Positions 1 to 14,027 of a stretch of 64,000 nucleotides of DNA are shown here, piece after piece. Below the pieces are notes generated by a model, which did no database searches, was not told the DNA's origin, and saw only the letters and a program-made list of their open reading frames with translations. Made by a program: the position numbers and the translations under genes. The DNA lies in contig NC_135554.1 in assembly GCF_964340395.1 (NCBI RefSeq), positions 14,746,592-14,810,591 of the forward strand, read 5' to 3'. Each line of letters begins with the position of its first letter. The first letter of the stretch is position 1. The DNA is from Glandiceps talaboti (Eukaryota > Hemichordata > Enteropneusta > Spengelidae).

Positions 1-471
1 TGCAATATATGAATAAAATACTAACACTAAGTAACAATGGATTTGATTGGTACAAATATTACCATTATGATCACCACATCAGTCCTCAATTTCTACTACT
101 GGCCTATAGATGGCGCTCTTCATAAAATGCTTTCACTGTCAGTTTCTCATCTGCGAAATATTTTATAATAAACTTTGACCAATGCTTGCAACATTCACAT
201 ACAGTGTTGCTATACACATTTCAAGTGAACCTTTAAAAAAAAAATTTGATTTTGTCTGCTGCTTTAAAAACAGTGACAACAATTGTAAAATTTAGAAATG
301 TCAAAGATCGGTTTAACTTCACCAGTGTCTGCCATTTTTTTCAAAATCACAATAAAAAGCTAAACTAAAAAAAAGACTGAAAAGTACAATTCTACTTATT
401 TTATGAGGAATGTTGACTGCATAAAGGTTACCATGGGCCATGAATGACTTCAATGTGTTGCTAGGCAACCA
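1..471 (-). other. syd1 3' UTR running off the left edge
   Basis: AT-rich sequence downstream of the syd1 stop. I see no AATAAA on the minus strand between 471 and 1, so polyadenylation probably occurs outside the window. Confidence 0.5.
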
Positions 472-641
472 TTAACAAGCAGACACTTCCAGGTTTTCGG
501 AGTCCCAGTTTTCTTCAGTTTTGGCAGTAGTTGGTGCATCATCTAAGTCATCGATGCTATGGTAACAGCTATCATCCTCCTGACTTCCATTCTTTGTCTT
601 CACAGACTTCTCTGTCAGACGAGTTTTGATGGCCACTCGCT
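472..641 (-). CDS. syd1: syd1 exon 5 (C-terminal tail and stop)
   Basis: Acceptor CCTTTCAG|AGCGAG joins in phase 1 to give ERVAIKTRLTEKSVK, followed by an acidic tail (QEDDSCYHSIDDLDDA) that ends LEVSAC and TAA at 474-472. The sequence is too short for homology alone, but the splice phase and frame agree exactly with exon 4. Confidence 0.85.
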
Positions 642-3600
642 CTGAAAGGAAATTTATTAAATTTTACATTAGGCACATCACTTAAATACTGCCGTGTGGG
701 TCTTTTTTGTGTGTTTGTCCAGCTCATGCAGTCTGCAGATCTGGGGGAGAAACACAAAAATAACCCTCCCTACTTCAGTGAAGACAACAGCAGAGTCAAT
801 CACGTATGAACAAGCAAATGACATCTTCTCCACATACACACTTGCTCTAAAGTACTAAATAAAAAGAACAGTAACTGCCATAAACAGTAGACTGAGTGGC
901 AGGTTTACTGAGAATGAAAAATAAAATTCACGTCGCCACACCATTTTAGACAAACTGCCCTGACCAGAAACAATTCCCTTTTTTTTTGGCCTTATGTGAT
1001 CCTAACTGAATTCACTGTATACCTGAAACTATGTACAAAATATTGTAACAATACATCCTTCATTTGTAAATAATCAAATTTGATATTACACCTACATATC
1101 TGTGCCTAGAGCTTTGCTTGCAGATATTAAGCAGGCACACTAGAAATCTCACTATTACTATTATTAGAAGTACATATTTCAATTATGCAAGGGTGACTTG
1201 GTAAATTTAGCAAATAGCATTCATGCATGAAAACATTAATTTCAAGTTAAAGGGTTAAAACCGAGTTTGTCCAATTTTGGGCATAATTTATGCGGCATAT
1301 TTAAAAGGTAGTGACAGTATTCTACTTACTGAAGCATACTTAACCATCACTTACAATTGACTGAACTCAAACCTGATAATACAAGATATATCATAAATGA
1401 TCTGATAACATGATTTATGATGCATATAAAAAATGAGAAAGACACCTCTACTATTTTACATTTTAATGTATTTTAGAATTTGTTAAGTGGATTTTTACGT
1501 TATTGTTGATTTGATGTATGAGCCGCAATGGAAAGAAGCCGACCCTTCAATGTCTTGCATTGTTTGTAACGCTTATTGAATTTTTACCTGAATAAAGATA
1601 TTTTATAATAATAATAATAATGCAATCAACAGTTCTAACAATGCCAAAAGATAACTGTAATATTGAAGTAATGCATCGATAGTAACATTAAACTAAAAAT
1701 AGTTCAATCAAGGCTTAATGCGAGTAAACTTGAGTAAAAAACATAAAATTATTCATCAATGATTATATTCAGATGACTACCTCTGGTACAGAGATGTTAC
1801 TATTTATAATTTTCACACTGTCTTCCATATATTACCATGTCTGTGAGTATACAACTGAGTTGAGTCTGCAGAGTATATCTTGACACCAAGTAAATGGAAA
1901 CTACCGGTAAACCTTTACTAAGTGGAGTACTTGACACATGATTAATCTAACGACTTCTCACAAGTAGCTTATCATCCTTATGATGAAAGCTGAACTGATA
2001 AATGAGTTCCAGTTAATGTTTACATTTTCAGACAATGTCATATACTTTCATTTGATAGTCTAGTGAACTATTCTACTCAATGTTACAACCAACATTTCAT
2101 TCACTGCCCTACACTTTCATTTGATAGTCTAGTGAACTATTCTACTCAAATGTTACAACCAACATTTCATTTACTGCCCTACACTTTCATTTGATAGTCT
2201 AGTGAACTATTCTACTCAAATGTTACAACCAACATTTCATTTACTGCCCTACACTTTCATTTGATAGTCTAGTGAACTATTCTACTCAAATGTTACAACC
2301 AACATTTCATTTACTGCCCTACACTTTCATTTGACAGTCTAGTGATCTATTCTACTCAATGTTACATCCAAATGACATTTCATTCACTGCCCTACACTTT
2401 CATTTGACAGTCTAGTGATCTATTCTACTCAATGTTACATCCAAATGACATTTCATTCACTGCCATACACTTTCATTTAAACAGTCTAGTGAACTATTCT
2501 ACTCAGTGTTACAACCATCATTTCATTCACTGCCCTACACTTTCATGGTCAGTATACTATAATAACAGTGAGAATTTTTCAAACTGATAAAATGTCAGAA
2601 AAATTAATATTCGTAACATGTCACATGTTCAGGGTCAATATTTCTGATAACATGGAATACATATTTGATAAAAATGTCCAAGACAGACATGTTTATATTC
2701 TACAAACTAAGCAGAGCATTTACGGTATATGACTTCACCATTAGACATGTATATTAAATGACCTGTCAGGTTTATGTATATAACTTTTGTTTACAAAGGT
2801 TAGAGGTCATGGAAATTGTTCACTTACACAGTGCCTTCCACATAACTGTTCACTTACACAGTGCCTTCCACATTTAATACTGTTCACTTACAGTGCCTTT
2901 CACATTACTGTTCACTAACAAAGTACCCTCCACATTTAATACTGTTCACTTACACTTACAGTGCTTCCACATTACTGTTCACTTACACAGTGCCTTCCAC
3001 ATTTAATGCTGTTCACTTACACAGTGCCTTCCACATTTAATGCTGTTCACTTACATAGTGCCTTCTCTACATTACATTATCAATGGCTCTACACTACGGG
3101 GACAATTTTACATCATTCCGAGTACAAACATGGCTGCAAATTATGATAAGGCCATAAACTATAAAATGTCATTGTTAACTTATCTTCACCATTCTGACAT
3201 TATTAATTACAAAATTAAGACAATATCAATTTCTGACTGTACATTCCCACCTACCAAGGCTTTATCAAGAACTACCAAATATGATAATTTAAAAATTTCA
3301 TGAAATGGTTATAAAGTACAAAATGAAGACATATTTTGTATTTGTAATTCAGAAAGAAAAAAAGACTGTTAGTAAAAACTGTGACAATTTTCCATACCTT
3401 CTTTTTCAGGCCAAATATCCAACAGATGTTGCAGGACTTCGATGTGTTTCTCAAAATCTACGGCTGCTTCATAGTCCCTATCTGTGGTAGGAGTAGGCGA
3501 CATGAGAACAGGACCAAAACACACCGCTAGATTGAAAGTATTCATCTTATTACTATCACAGTGTGCTGATATCAACTTCAGGTGGTCGAGCAAGAATTCT

Positions 3601-6600
3601 AAGGTGTCCTGCAACAAAATAAACAACATGGTGTTGTCAGCAACTCTATATTTTGGCAGTTTCATGATTACTCTCAAGGAAGATCACTTACATGTAAATG
3701 TGTTCATAGTCTTACTATTACTAAGAAGACATTGACAGCAACACTGACACAGTGACAGCAACACTGATACAGTGACTGCATCACAGATGTACTGACAGCA
3801 ACACATGTACTGACAGCAACACAGATGTACTGACAGAAACACTGGCACAGTGACTGCAACACAGATGTATTGACAGCAACACTGATAGTGACTGCAACAC
3901 AGATGTATTGACAGCAACACAGATGTGTTGACAGCAACACTGATAGTGACTGCAACACAGATGTACTGACAGCAACACTGATATCCAGTGACTGCAACAC
4001 AGATGTACTAACAGCAAAAGTGATAAGCACTGACAGCAACACTGCTGCAGCATTCATTAATATCATATTTCTCACCTGATTGGCTTGTGGCAAGTCGGAC
4101 ATCAACTTGAGAACTAACTCAGCACTAGCTTTGGGGTCAGCTTCTGGCTTCATTAGAATATCCATTAACTTTTGACACAGAATATTAGTAAACAAGGGTT
4201 CAGGCAATTCTCTCAGGTAATCTTTCAAACAACCTAACAATGAAAAGTTAGAAAATCATGTCATTAGATCAACTGATTGAACAGAATTTATGCTTTGTTT
4301 ATATGCATTAGTCATTAAATTGTCGTATAAGTTTTATTATAAAAATTTCTTGCAAAATGTATTTAATTTTTCTTAAATTTTATAACTGTTCTATAGTAAA
4401 AGTGAAAATAAACAATGTGAAATCACTTTAACTTCAACGAAACTCATCTGAAAATTTTCATGAAAACTTCACATTTGAATATTTAGCATTTACTGCATCA
4501 ACCAGAATTGTGTGTGTGTAGATTCTTTGAGTTTATGCATAAACACAATATTGGTAGCTATAGGAAAATAAATGACTAATGACTGATAGCAATGCCTGTC
4601 ACTTAACCCTTTCATGACTAGAGACGAGTTTTAAATAATATGGGGACCTAATTTATATGAATATTTTCATAATTACAATAATATTACTTTATTAGGAAGT
4701 AACATTTCTTTAATTCCAGTCTAAAATGAAGTTGATATATGCCAAAAACTTACATAAAACAAGAATTTTGTCCACACAATTTTGGCGGGAATGTTTTCAG
4801 TATTGAAGGGGTTAATTAACAGGGACGAGTGGATGGGTATATATACAGGTAATATATGACACTCTCCGGTGGTCATGTGACAAGTCTACATGGATTGTGT
4901 AACAGCCGAAGAAGGTTGAGTGATTCAGCTGAAATATACAGGTACTATGTCTTTATGTCTTGAGTTCAAAACTACTACAAGAAATGACTAACCTGTTATA
5001 ACATTAATGTCAGGGCAGTTGTCTGGTGATATGTCGACAGCAGAACTATTTTGATCAAATTCTACTTTAAGAGTCTTTTTCCTCTTGGCAGATCCACAAA
5101 CTCTGTAGACTCCTATCATTTCCAATCCCCTATCTTCTATCTCCTTGACACACTTCTGTACAATTAGGGGCACATTGTGTCCTGTGCGTTCTCGTCTTAC
5201 CACGCTTTCGAGTGAAACTCCAAAAACACCACTACGATTCATTGATGGAGTACGTTTTAATGTTACTGTACTCTCAGTGAAAGACATAGACAGGTAAAGT
5301 AGTCCGCGTGGTTCAAGTTTCAATGCTAACTGATGAACAGCCGTTCTGTTCTCCCTGAATAATGAAACAAGTCGTACATTTCCTTTGTAGCAGAGTTTGG
5401 TCTTACTGTCCCCCTCCCCAGTGTATACCATTATGTTAATCTCTGTAGAGTTTTCTAACTCGATTTCAAAGTTTTCATCCCATGTAAACTCATCCTTGGC
5501 AGTGATGGTATATGTTCTTGCTTTGGCTTCCGAGTCAACTTCTACCACACAAAATAATTCGCGTGACTGACCTCTGAGTGTGGTCATTTTACGGCCACCA
5601 TGAATACGTAATAACAAGATTCCACACAGAGTTGGAGGATCCCCTTTGACTCTGGGTTGTGAATCTCTACGATATTTCATAAACCCTGTTAGATCAATTT
5701 CCAATGGTTTTCCAACTGACGGTCTGTGGTCTCCCTTCATTAACTTGGACATACATTTGCCGTCTTCTTCATCAATACTTTGTTCTGGTGTCAATGAAAC
5801 ATCTGCATCTAGACTATCATCGGATCTCATGTCTGGGCGTCCTGATACTTTGGTCTGTGCTGTTTTACTGACCTTCCTACCTCTAGATATACTTTGTAAC
5901 ATGGTTGACATTTTCTGTTGTTCCAGTAAGTCAGTGCTGTCATCTACTGTACCTTGTCTGTCTTGACTTGCAGACTGATGATCAATCTTCCCAACTCGTC
6001 GTATTCTACCCATTGGTTCTGGTGATTTCGGAATGTCTCTTTTGGACTTATCTGAAAATATATAAAATAATAATATTATATCCCATAATTTCTAAAACCT
6101 AAATCCCTGATTTATCCTAACTGCTTTCCTTTCTTTTAGTCTTCAACTGAAAGAATCACTTGGCTTGATATCAATCTAGTGATTGATGAGGGGATGGGGG
6201 GGGGGGAGGGAGGGGACAGACGGAGGCTGCTATTCTTGACTTTTGACAACATCACAAACTCAAATTTCCAAATACATGTATTCAAATCTAGAGCTACATT
6301 CAAATACTTTCTGCCAGTCACATCATCACAGTACTAAATTTCAAATATCCTCTATGACAGCACTAAATTTCATATATCTTTTATGACTATACTAACTTCT
6401 GGCATCTTCCAACAGTACTAAATTCTAATATTTTTAATGGCAGTACTTATTCTTGTACGAAAGTAATAAATTCTTATATTTTCTATGACAGTTGAACATG
6501 TACATGTATATTTATCCAATTGATTGCTATTGTTGTCATAATAATTCATGTCATTCATGTCATATACATCATTAATAATTTTACCAGAACAGTAGTTAAA

Positions 6601-9600
6601 CCTAGATAAACACATACAGATACAGTACATCTGTAAACTGACTTGAAGTTAAAAATATTCAATTCAGATAAGACAGAAGAGAATGTATGGTTTATATAAC
6701 ATTGCATATATATAGGACACATCATCATTGGACACTTAAATATCTTGACATAATTTATGATGTGTTAAGCTTTGATTGCAAGCTACATATTGGGGTCATG
6801 GCCGCTCCATTGAATTACCATCCATGTTACTGTACAGAATGGGAGGCTACCATGAAATGAAGTTTCTAAAAGATCATATTTTGTGAGGACATCAAAAGGC
6901 CTTCCCCTAGATATACATTGTTATCCACTGACAGTTTTTACCTAAGGTTCAGGGCTAGAGAGCTTTCACTATCACTTCCAACACAATGGTGTGAAGGTAA
7001 ATATAATCCATCACAGGAATCCAATATGCCATCTAAAGTAATTGAATCATTAACTTGGTATCATTATTATTTCATTATTATTTATTTTGAAAAATCACTT
7101 TTATATTTGTCAAGGACTTCTCACTACTCACATAACAAGATCATAGCTTTCACTTCAATAACAAAAATCTTGTTAAAGCTGGAATGATACAGAACTGTGT
7201 GGACACATCTGATATAGATAAGATGATTTTTCTTAAGAATGTACGTGTGCTTTCTTTGTGATATAAATCTAATTGACTTCTGGTCTACATATAGGCTGTT
7301 GACTTGTAACCAGTCTATATCACAATCCGTCATTTTGCTCACTCTTTACTAAACCACTTGTAATAATGTTAATATATGCTATTACTAGCTACTCCAACTG
7401 ATTGGTCACAATGGGGAGTGATAACACTGTCAAACCACTGGACTATATTCAAATGAAGTCATTATGTAAATGTACAGTCAAACTGATTGGTTACAATGGG
7501 AAGTGATAACACTATGTCAAACCATTGGACTATATTCAAATGAAGTCATTAAATATGTACATTTGTCCTTGTTACTCATATGAACACTTGACTTCATATG
7601 ACAAAATTTACATATGTATATGCTAATATTATGTAAATTTCTACAAACAGGAATGTTGATATAACAACCATTGGGGGCATGGCTAAATTTATAGGTTGTT
7701 GATGCTGATGGTATTACATTCAAGTGGTTTCATGAACAGGGAAACAAAATCCCAAATTGCCATGTATACATTCTAGATTACCATGTACCGGTACACATTA
7801 TATCTTACTTGTACAAGATGAATATATTCAATCCATGTAACCACACACCTTTAAATGCCATGTAGTCAATACCATGTTATCATAATATCATATCAGTGGA
7901 GCCATTAGGAACAGACAGGTTAAGAAATTGGGTTATGATGTGAGTAGAGTAGGGGTCATTTGTACGAGGCAATGTATATGTTGTGTACATGTTGTCGGTG
8001 TATATGTTGTCGGTGGCCGAGTGGTTAAACCACTTGCCTCTTACCACTGCGGTCGGGGTTCGAACCCCATTGAGGGTTCGATTAAATTTACCACGCTGTA
8101 AGTAAGAAGAGTGTCGTTCAGTTTGACTCTACCGAACAATGCAGGTTTTCCCCGGGTACTCCGGTTTCCTCCTGCATTAACACTGAACCCATGAGGGATG
8201 GCCCTCACTGGACTTCTTGGGAAACAAGTGTTTATATGCTTAAAGAACTATCCAGTATAAATAAAGATTATTATTACCATAAAACAGTAATAAAGAAATT
8301 GGTTTGTTGAGGTAAAGACGGCCGAGGGTTCATTTGTATTTTACTGTCTATCTGTCGTGTACTAACATTCTGCTAACATTGTTAAATGAACTATTCTATT
8401 CATATGTATGCTACTTGTTGTCAATTCACTAATATTTATAACAGCATGCAACAAATAATTTATAAAAAACATTTCCTGATGCCTCTCATTCATCATATCC
8501 ACTTCACATTGTTATCAGTTTCTGCTGTCAATATATATTCACACTAGGAAAGTTCCAATAATACAAAAAAATCCAGTTCTTTAGTGCATACATGGTTGGG
8601 GTGGTTCACCTGTACTTTTCAGGCCAGATGTTCAAAACCAACTGTACATGTTGATACATTTCCAGGGCAAATTGAAGTGAACTGCTTCATTACACCAAAC
8701 ATATGTTCGTGATTCAGGTACATGTAATAATCAAATTAGTTTCAATCATACTTCATATTCCATGTGTGATCATTTTTGTGTTATTCACATAAATTATTTA
8801 TAAGCCTAACACTGATATTAAAAACTGGTACTGGTAAATATGTATGTCATATGTTGTTTGGCTAGATTCAAATAACAATCATGGGGGGGGGGGGGGGGTG
8901 CTGTAAAGCATATAATGGTCCTGATTAGAAACAGAATATTTGCAGTGATATCACATTCTGCTATTTATAAGGCTATAGGGGTGTGTGTATCTCCCATCAC
9001 ATACATATAAGGCTACACAGTTGTGGGCAAAATATCTTCCACTAATTACAGCTATATAAGGCTACAGGGTTGTGGGTATCTCTCCCATCACATGCAGCTA
9101 TAAAAAAAATAAGGCTACAGGGTTGTGGGTATCTCCCATCAGATACAGCTATATAAGGCTACAGGGTTGTGGGTATCTCTCCCATCACATGCAGCTATAA
9201 AAAAAATAAGGCTACAGGGTTGTGGGTATCTCCCATCAGATACAGCTATATAAGGCTACAGGGTTGTGGGTATCTCTCCCATCACATGCAGCTATATAAG
9301 GCTACAGGGTTGTGGGTATCTCCCATCAGATACAGCTATATAAGGCTACAGGGTTGTGGGTATCTTTCCCATCACATACAGCTATATAAGGCTACAGGGT
9401 TGTGGGTATCTTTCCCATCACATACAGCTATATAACTTAATAAGGCTACAGGGTTGTGGGTATCTCTCCCATCACATACAGCTATATAAGGCTACAGGGT
9501 TGTGGGTATCTCTCCCATCACATACAGCTATATAAGGCTACAGGGTTGTGGGTATCTTTCCCATCACATACAGCTATATAAGGCTACAGGGTTGTGAGTA

Positions 9601-12600
9601 TCTTTCCCATCACATACAGCTATATAACTTAATAAGGCTACAGGGTTGTGGGTATCTCTCTCATCACATAAAGCTATATACCTTAATAAGGCTACAGGGT
9701 TGTGAGTATATTTCCCATCACATACAGCTATATAAGGCTAAAGGATTGTGGGCCCAGGGGTTGTGGGCATCTCCTAAAACATACATATACAACTATGTGA
9801 GACTGTGTTATTTTACCAGGGTTGCCCACCAAAATTATGAAACCAGGTATGAAAAATCTGTACAAGGTTGACTAGATTTCATCCTTTGTTAATACCATGC
9901 AGGATTGCCTATAGTCACATTCATCAACTTGTGTTATTCTAAGGGTCAGATCTGGCATTGTGAAGTATGGCTTCATTGTATACAAATGCATCATGCCACA
10001 ATCCTCGCAGTTTGTCACTGTATATGAATGAGTAACTATAAACACTTCTTGCAAATTCTGAAGACAAGAGTGCATGACCCAGACAAGTACTATTGCCTTA
10101 GAGTACATTCTATCTCACAACATGGACAAGTACGTCAATTTGGTTTGTGGATTTTCTCAAAATAAAAATATTAAAAGTACATTTTCTGTCTTGAGTATAA
10201 TTTATATGCCAAACATTTACTAGAAGCAAAGGAAAATACTGTATGGATATTTACGAAAGTAGGAACAGATTTACGTAAATATGAAAATCAGTATAAAATG
10301 CTAAATTCCTTTTATAAGTATGTTCACACAATAGAAGTGTTACAGTAACACAGCTTTGCAAGCAATATTGCGGATATATTGTGTGTTCAAATACTAGATG
10401 TTTTACAGTATTAAACACCAGTGTATGTGAGTCATGATATTCAGTGTACTCAGATATTAGGGGTTTTACAGTAAAAAGAGAATATTTAAATCAGTGAGTG
10501 ACTGAGGATATTTAGTGTGTTCAGATATCAGCTGTTTTACGGTAACACATCTTTGCAAGCAATGTGAGTGGGCGGCCATAATAATTCTATTCAGGCAAGC
10601 ATTGAGGTAAAATGGGCAATACTGTCAGACTGCACACAAAATGCTATTCAAGGTATTACCAACCACTAATCAGTCACCCTATTTTCCTAACGTCAAATAT
10701 TTTCAAAATTCTATCATTTCATTGCTGAAATATTGTAAATTAAACAGTCAATATTTAGTAATTTTTTATTACATTTTTTTTTATCTTCCTGTGTGTGACG
10801 ACAAGCCTGAATATCATAGCAACAAGACGCTTCATACACATCACTCTTACAAAATGTTATTACATCTAGTAACCATTTTTTTTTACAGAGAAATGTCATC
10901 TGATTGACCTTAAAAATATCTACAACATCTCGACTGCATGCACCTACAGTTTTATAAAATTGACTAAATTTCTTTTTTTTTTATTAGTGTTATTTAATGA
11001 TATTTTTTGTTCTTTATCCAAATAGAATAATATAATATCTCAAAATTTCTCATTAAAGTCTGGTGTATTGATGTATGAAAAAGTATGTCAAAAAACTGTG
11101 TCACACAATTGAATTTTCTTACAATTTTACAAATCATACAATATACTGAAACAAGGAACCATTATCATAATTTTGTTAAAATTCACTCTCTAGGTAAACA
11201 AATATAATATTTACCATGAAAAGAATATTATATGTTTAATTTTACAGAAATTTTGAAAACAAAATGAAAAAAAAAAAAAAAAAATGCAAGTGTTATATGT
11301 TGATGTAGTATCGACATGTCGTGTGGCAACAACCTTATTATCTAGCATATTACCTGTAGTCTGCTAGTGATGCTGAATATCAACTAGCTATATGTCACGT
11401 ACAATACACTCTTTTAAGGTGAAATTATGGATGCAAATTCATAAACTGGACCTTTCTAATCTACTTCTCACTCTTTACATTGTTATTAGAATTCAGAGAG
11501 AATACAGGCAGACAAGCATAATGTATATATTCTGTGTATACAATCAGATTGTTCATACAGTAACCAGGAACGAGGTCAACAGTAGCAGATAGTGACAGGG
11601 TCATTGTATATATTATCATAACATAATCTGGAAATTTCAAAGCTATCACTATATTCTGTTGACCTCCGTATATATTAAACACTGTGTAATATCAAACTTA
11701 TCAATTACATGGTCTTTGTTAGAATTTTTCTGCGTTGCCAATACCAGTTGTATATTTTATTCCAAATTAAATATGTTTAAAATGATCACAGACAATTACA
11801 TTAGCTGCAGTCCTCATACGCCACATATATACATAGAGTAAAACCCTTCAAACCTATAGAGTAAAACCCTTCAGATCTACACAGAGTAAAACCCTTCAGA
11901 TCTAGATAGAGTAAAACCTTTCAGATCTAGATAGAGTAAAACCCTACATATATACATAGAGTAAAACCCTTCAAACATATAGAGTAAAACCCTTCAAACC
12001 TATAGAGTAAAACCCTTCAAATCTACATAGAATAAAACCCTTCAGACCTATAGAGTAAAACCTTTCACACTTAGAGTAAAACCCATCAGACCTAGAGTAA
12101 AATCCTTCAGATCTACATAGAGTAAAATCCTTCAAATCTACATAGAGTAAAACCCATCAGACCTAGAGTAAAACCCTTCACACTTACAGTAAAACCCTTC
12201 AAACCTAGAGTAAAACCCTTCAGACCTACATAGAGTAAAACCCTTCAGACCTAGAGTAAAACCCTTCACACTTAGAGTAAAACCCATCAGACCTAGAGTA
12301 AAATCCTTCAGATCTACATAGAGTAAAACCCTTTAGATAGAGTAAAACCCTTCAGACCTACATAGAGTAAAACCCTTCAGACCTAGAGTAAAACCCTTCA
12401 GACCTACATAGAGTAAAACCATTCGCATTAATTTACAAATTAATACCCATCATACATATATTATTTGTACATGGAGTAAAATCCTGAGGCCAACAGAGGT
12501 ATACACTTTATGAAGTATGCTGGAGGAGGTTTGCACTCTACTACCAAGTATATCTGTGAAGGTATACACTCTATGGAGGATGCTGGTGGAAGTATGCACG

Positions 12601-13929
12601 CTACCAAGTATGCCGGTGGGGGTATACATTCTATGGAGGATGCTGGTGGAGGTATGCATGCTACCAAGTATGCCGGTGGGGGTATACATTCTGTTGAGTA
12701 TGCTGGTGGAAGTATGCATTCTACCAAGTATGCTTGTTGGGGTATACACTCTACCATGGTATGCTTGCAGAGGTGTGTACACATGTATACACATAACCAA
12801 GTCCCTCTAGCTCTTGTTGATGTGATATGAATGAACATAAAGTCTGTTCAATGGTGGCCGGGAAAAGGGCAAGGATTGTATTCATTGTATTACATCTATC
12901 CATGCACAGGAATATGACTTGCAACATTGATAAATTTATTTCATTATCATTAGCACTAAAGTACTTCTCTCATACAATAGCTGCATCACCATTGGTATAG
13001 TTTTTTGGATATTTTCAACACATGAATTGCCAACTAAAATTTTGAAAGTGTCTTGAAATGGAAACAGATATAATGATCTACTTTTCACATTTACACCAAA
13101 GTTCACATGCTAAGCCCATATAAACAAATCATTTCATCTCTTCCCATAGTATGCAACAATATACTCCTAACATGTGGCATATGACATTGTCTAGATGATC
13201 TTGGCACAGATTTTAACTAGCTAGTATGCTGTTATAAGGAGTGTTTAGATTGTATTACTGGAAATAAACAAAACACACTTGTGCTATACATGATCAAAGA
13301 CATAAACGAGTACATGTCCAATTTCTAAATGTCAGAAGTGAAATTTTTTTCTTAGTTGTAAAGTTTACCACAGTGTGACTATGTCACATCACTGGATTTA
13401 TGACTATGGAGGTGAAGAGTTCCGCCTTACATTCACCTCAAAATCACTCGGTGTGGTACAAGTCTGTATGGATTCATCATCCTTGGCTGGAAACTTTCTG
13501 ACCCTACTGAACCCATGTAGTAATAATAAACAACACATAAACTGAGACATCTTCACTGTAAATCAGACGCTGTATTGACTTACTTATACCATGTCAGGTC
13601 ATCCATACTTGCCATTACAAGTGTCATATCCAGTTATTTTATTCAAGTCAGAAGTCCATCAGTTCGTGCCATCCAGGCAATATTTATTATTATCTGACTT
13701 CAATGTTATACTGCAAGTCAGTACACAGTTAGCTAGGCAATATTTATTATTATCATTGTGTATATCACTGTGCAAATGAAAAAATAACTTTGACAGTGCA
13801 AAGACAGCTGTCAAAGATAGTATGATTTCTACATCTGCTTGTACTCACACAGATTTATCATTTGCTATGATGCATCTCACGTTTGTCACGTATTACTGTT
13901 ACTTGTGCATTCACATTGCAGCTATGTGT

Positions 13930-13980
<51 letters not shown>

Positions 13981-13992
13981 TCACAGACACAC

Positions 13993-14027
<35 letters not shown>

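Larger units (their letters stand above)
642..3397 (-). other. syd1 intron 4 (repeat-containing)
   Basis: Non-coding, AT-rich. It holds a possible retroelement 3' tail near 1.6 kb and two tandem arrays (2.04-2.55 and 2.82-3.07 kb), listed separately. No further exon was recognised. Confidence 0.7.

Noticed and set aside
8009-8080. Functional tRNA gene
   Set aside because: The A and B boxes are present, but the sequence is fused to a SINE body and tail and lacks a closing acceptor stem.
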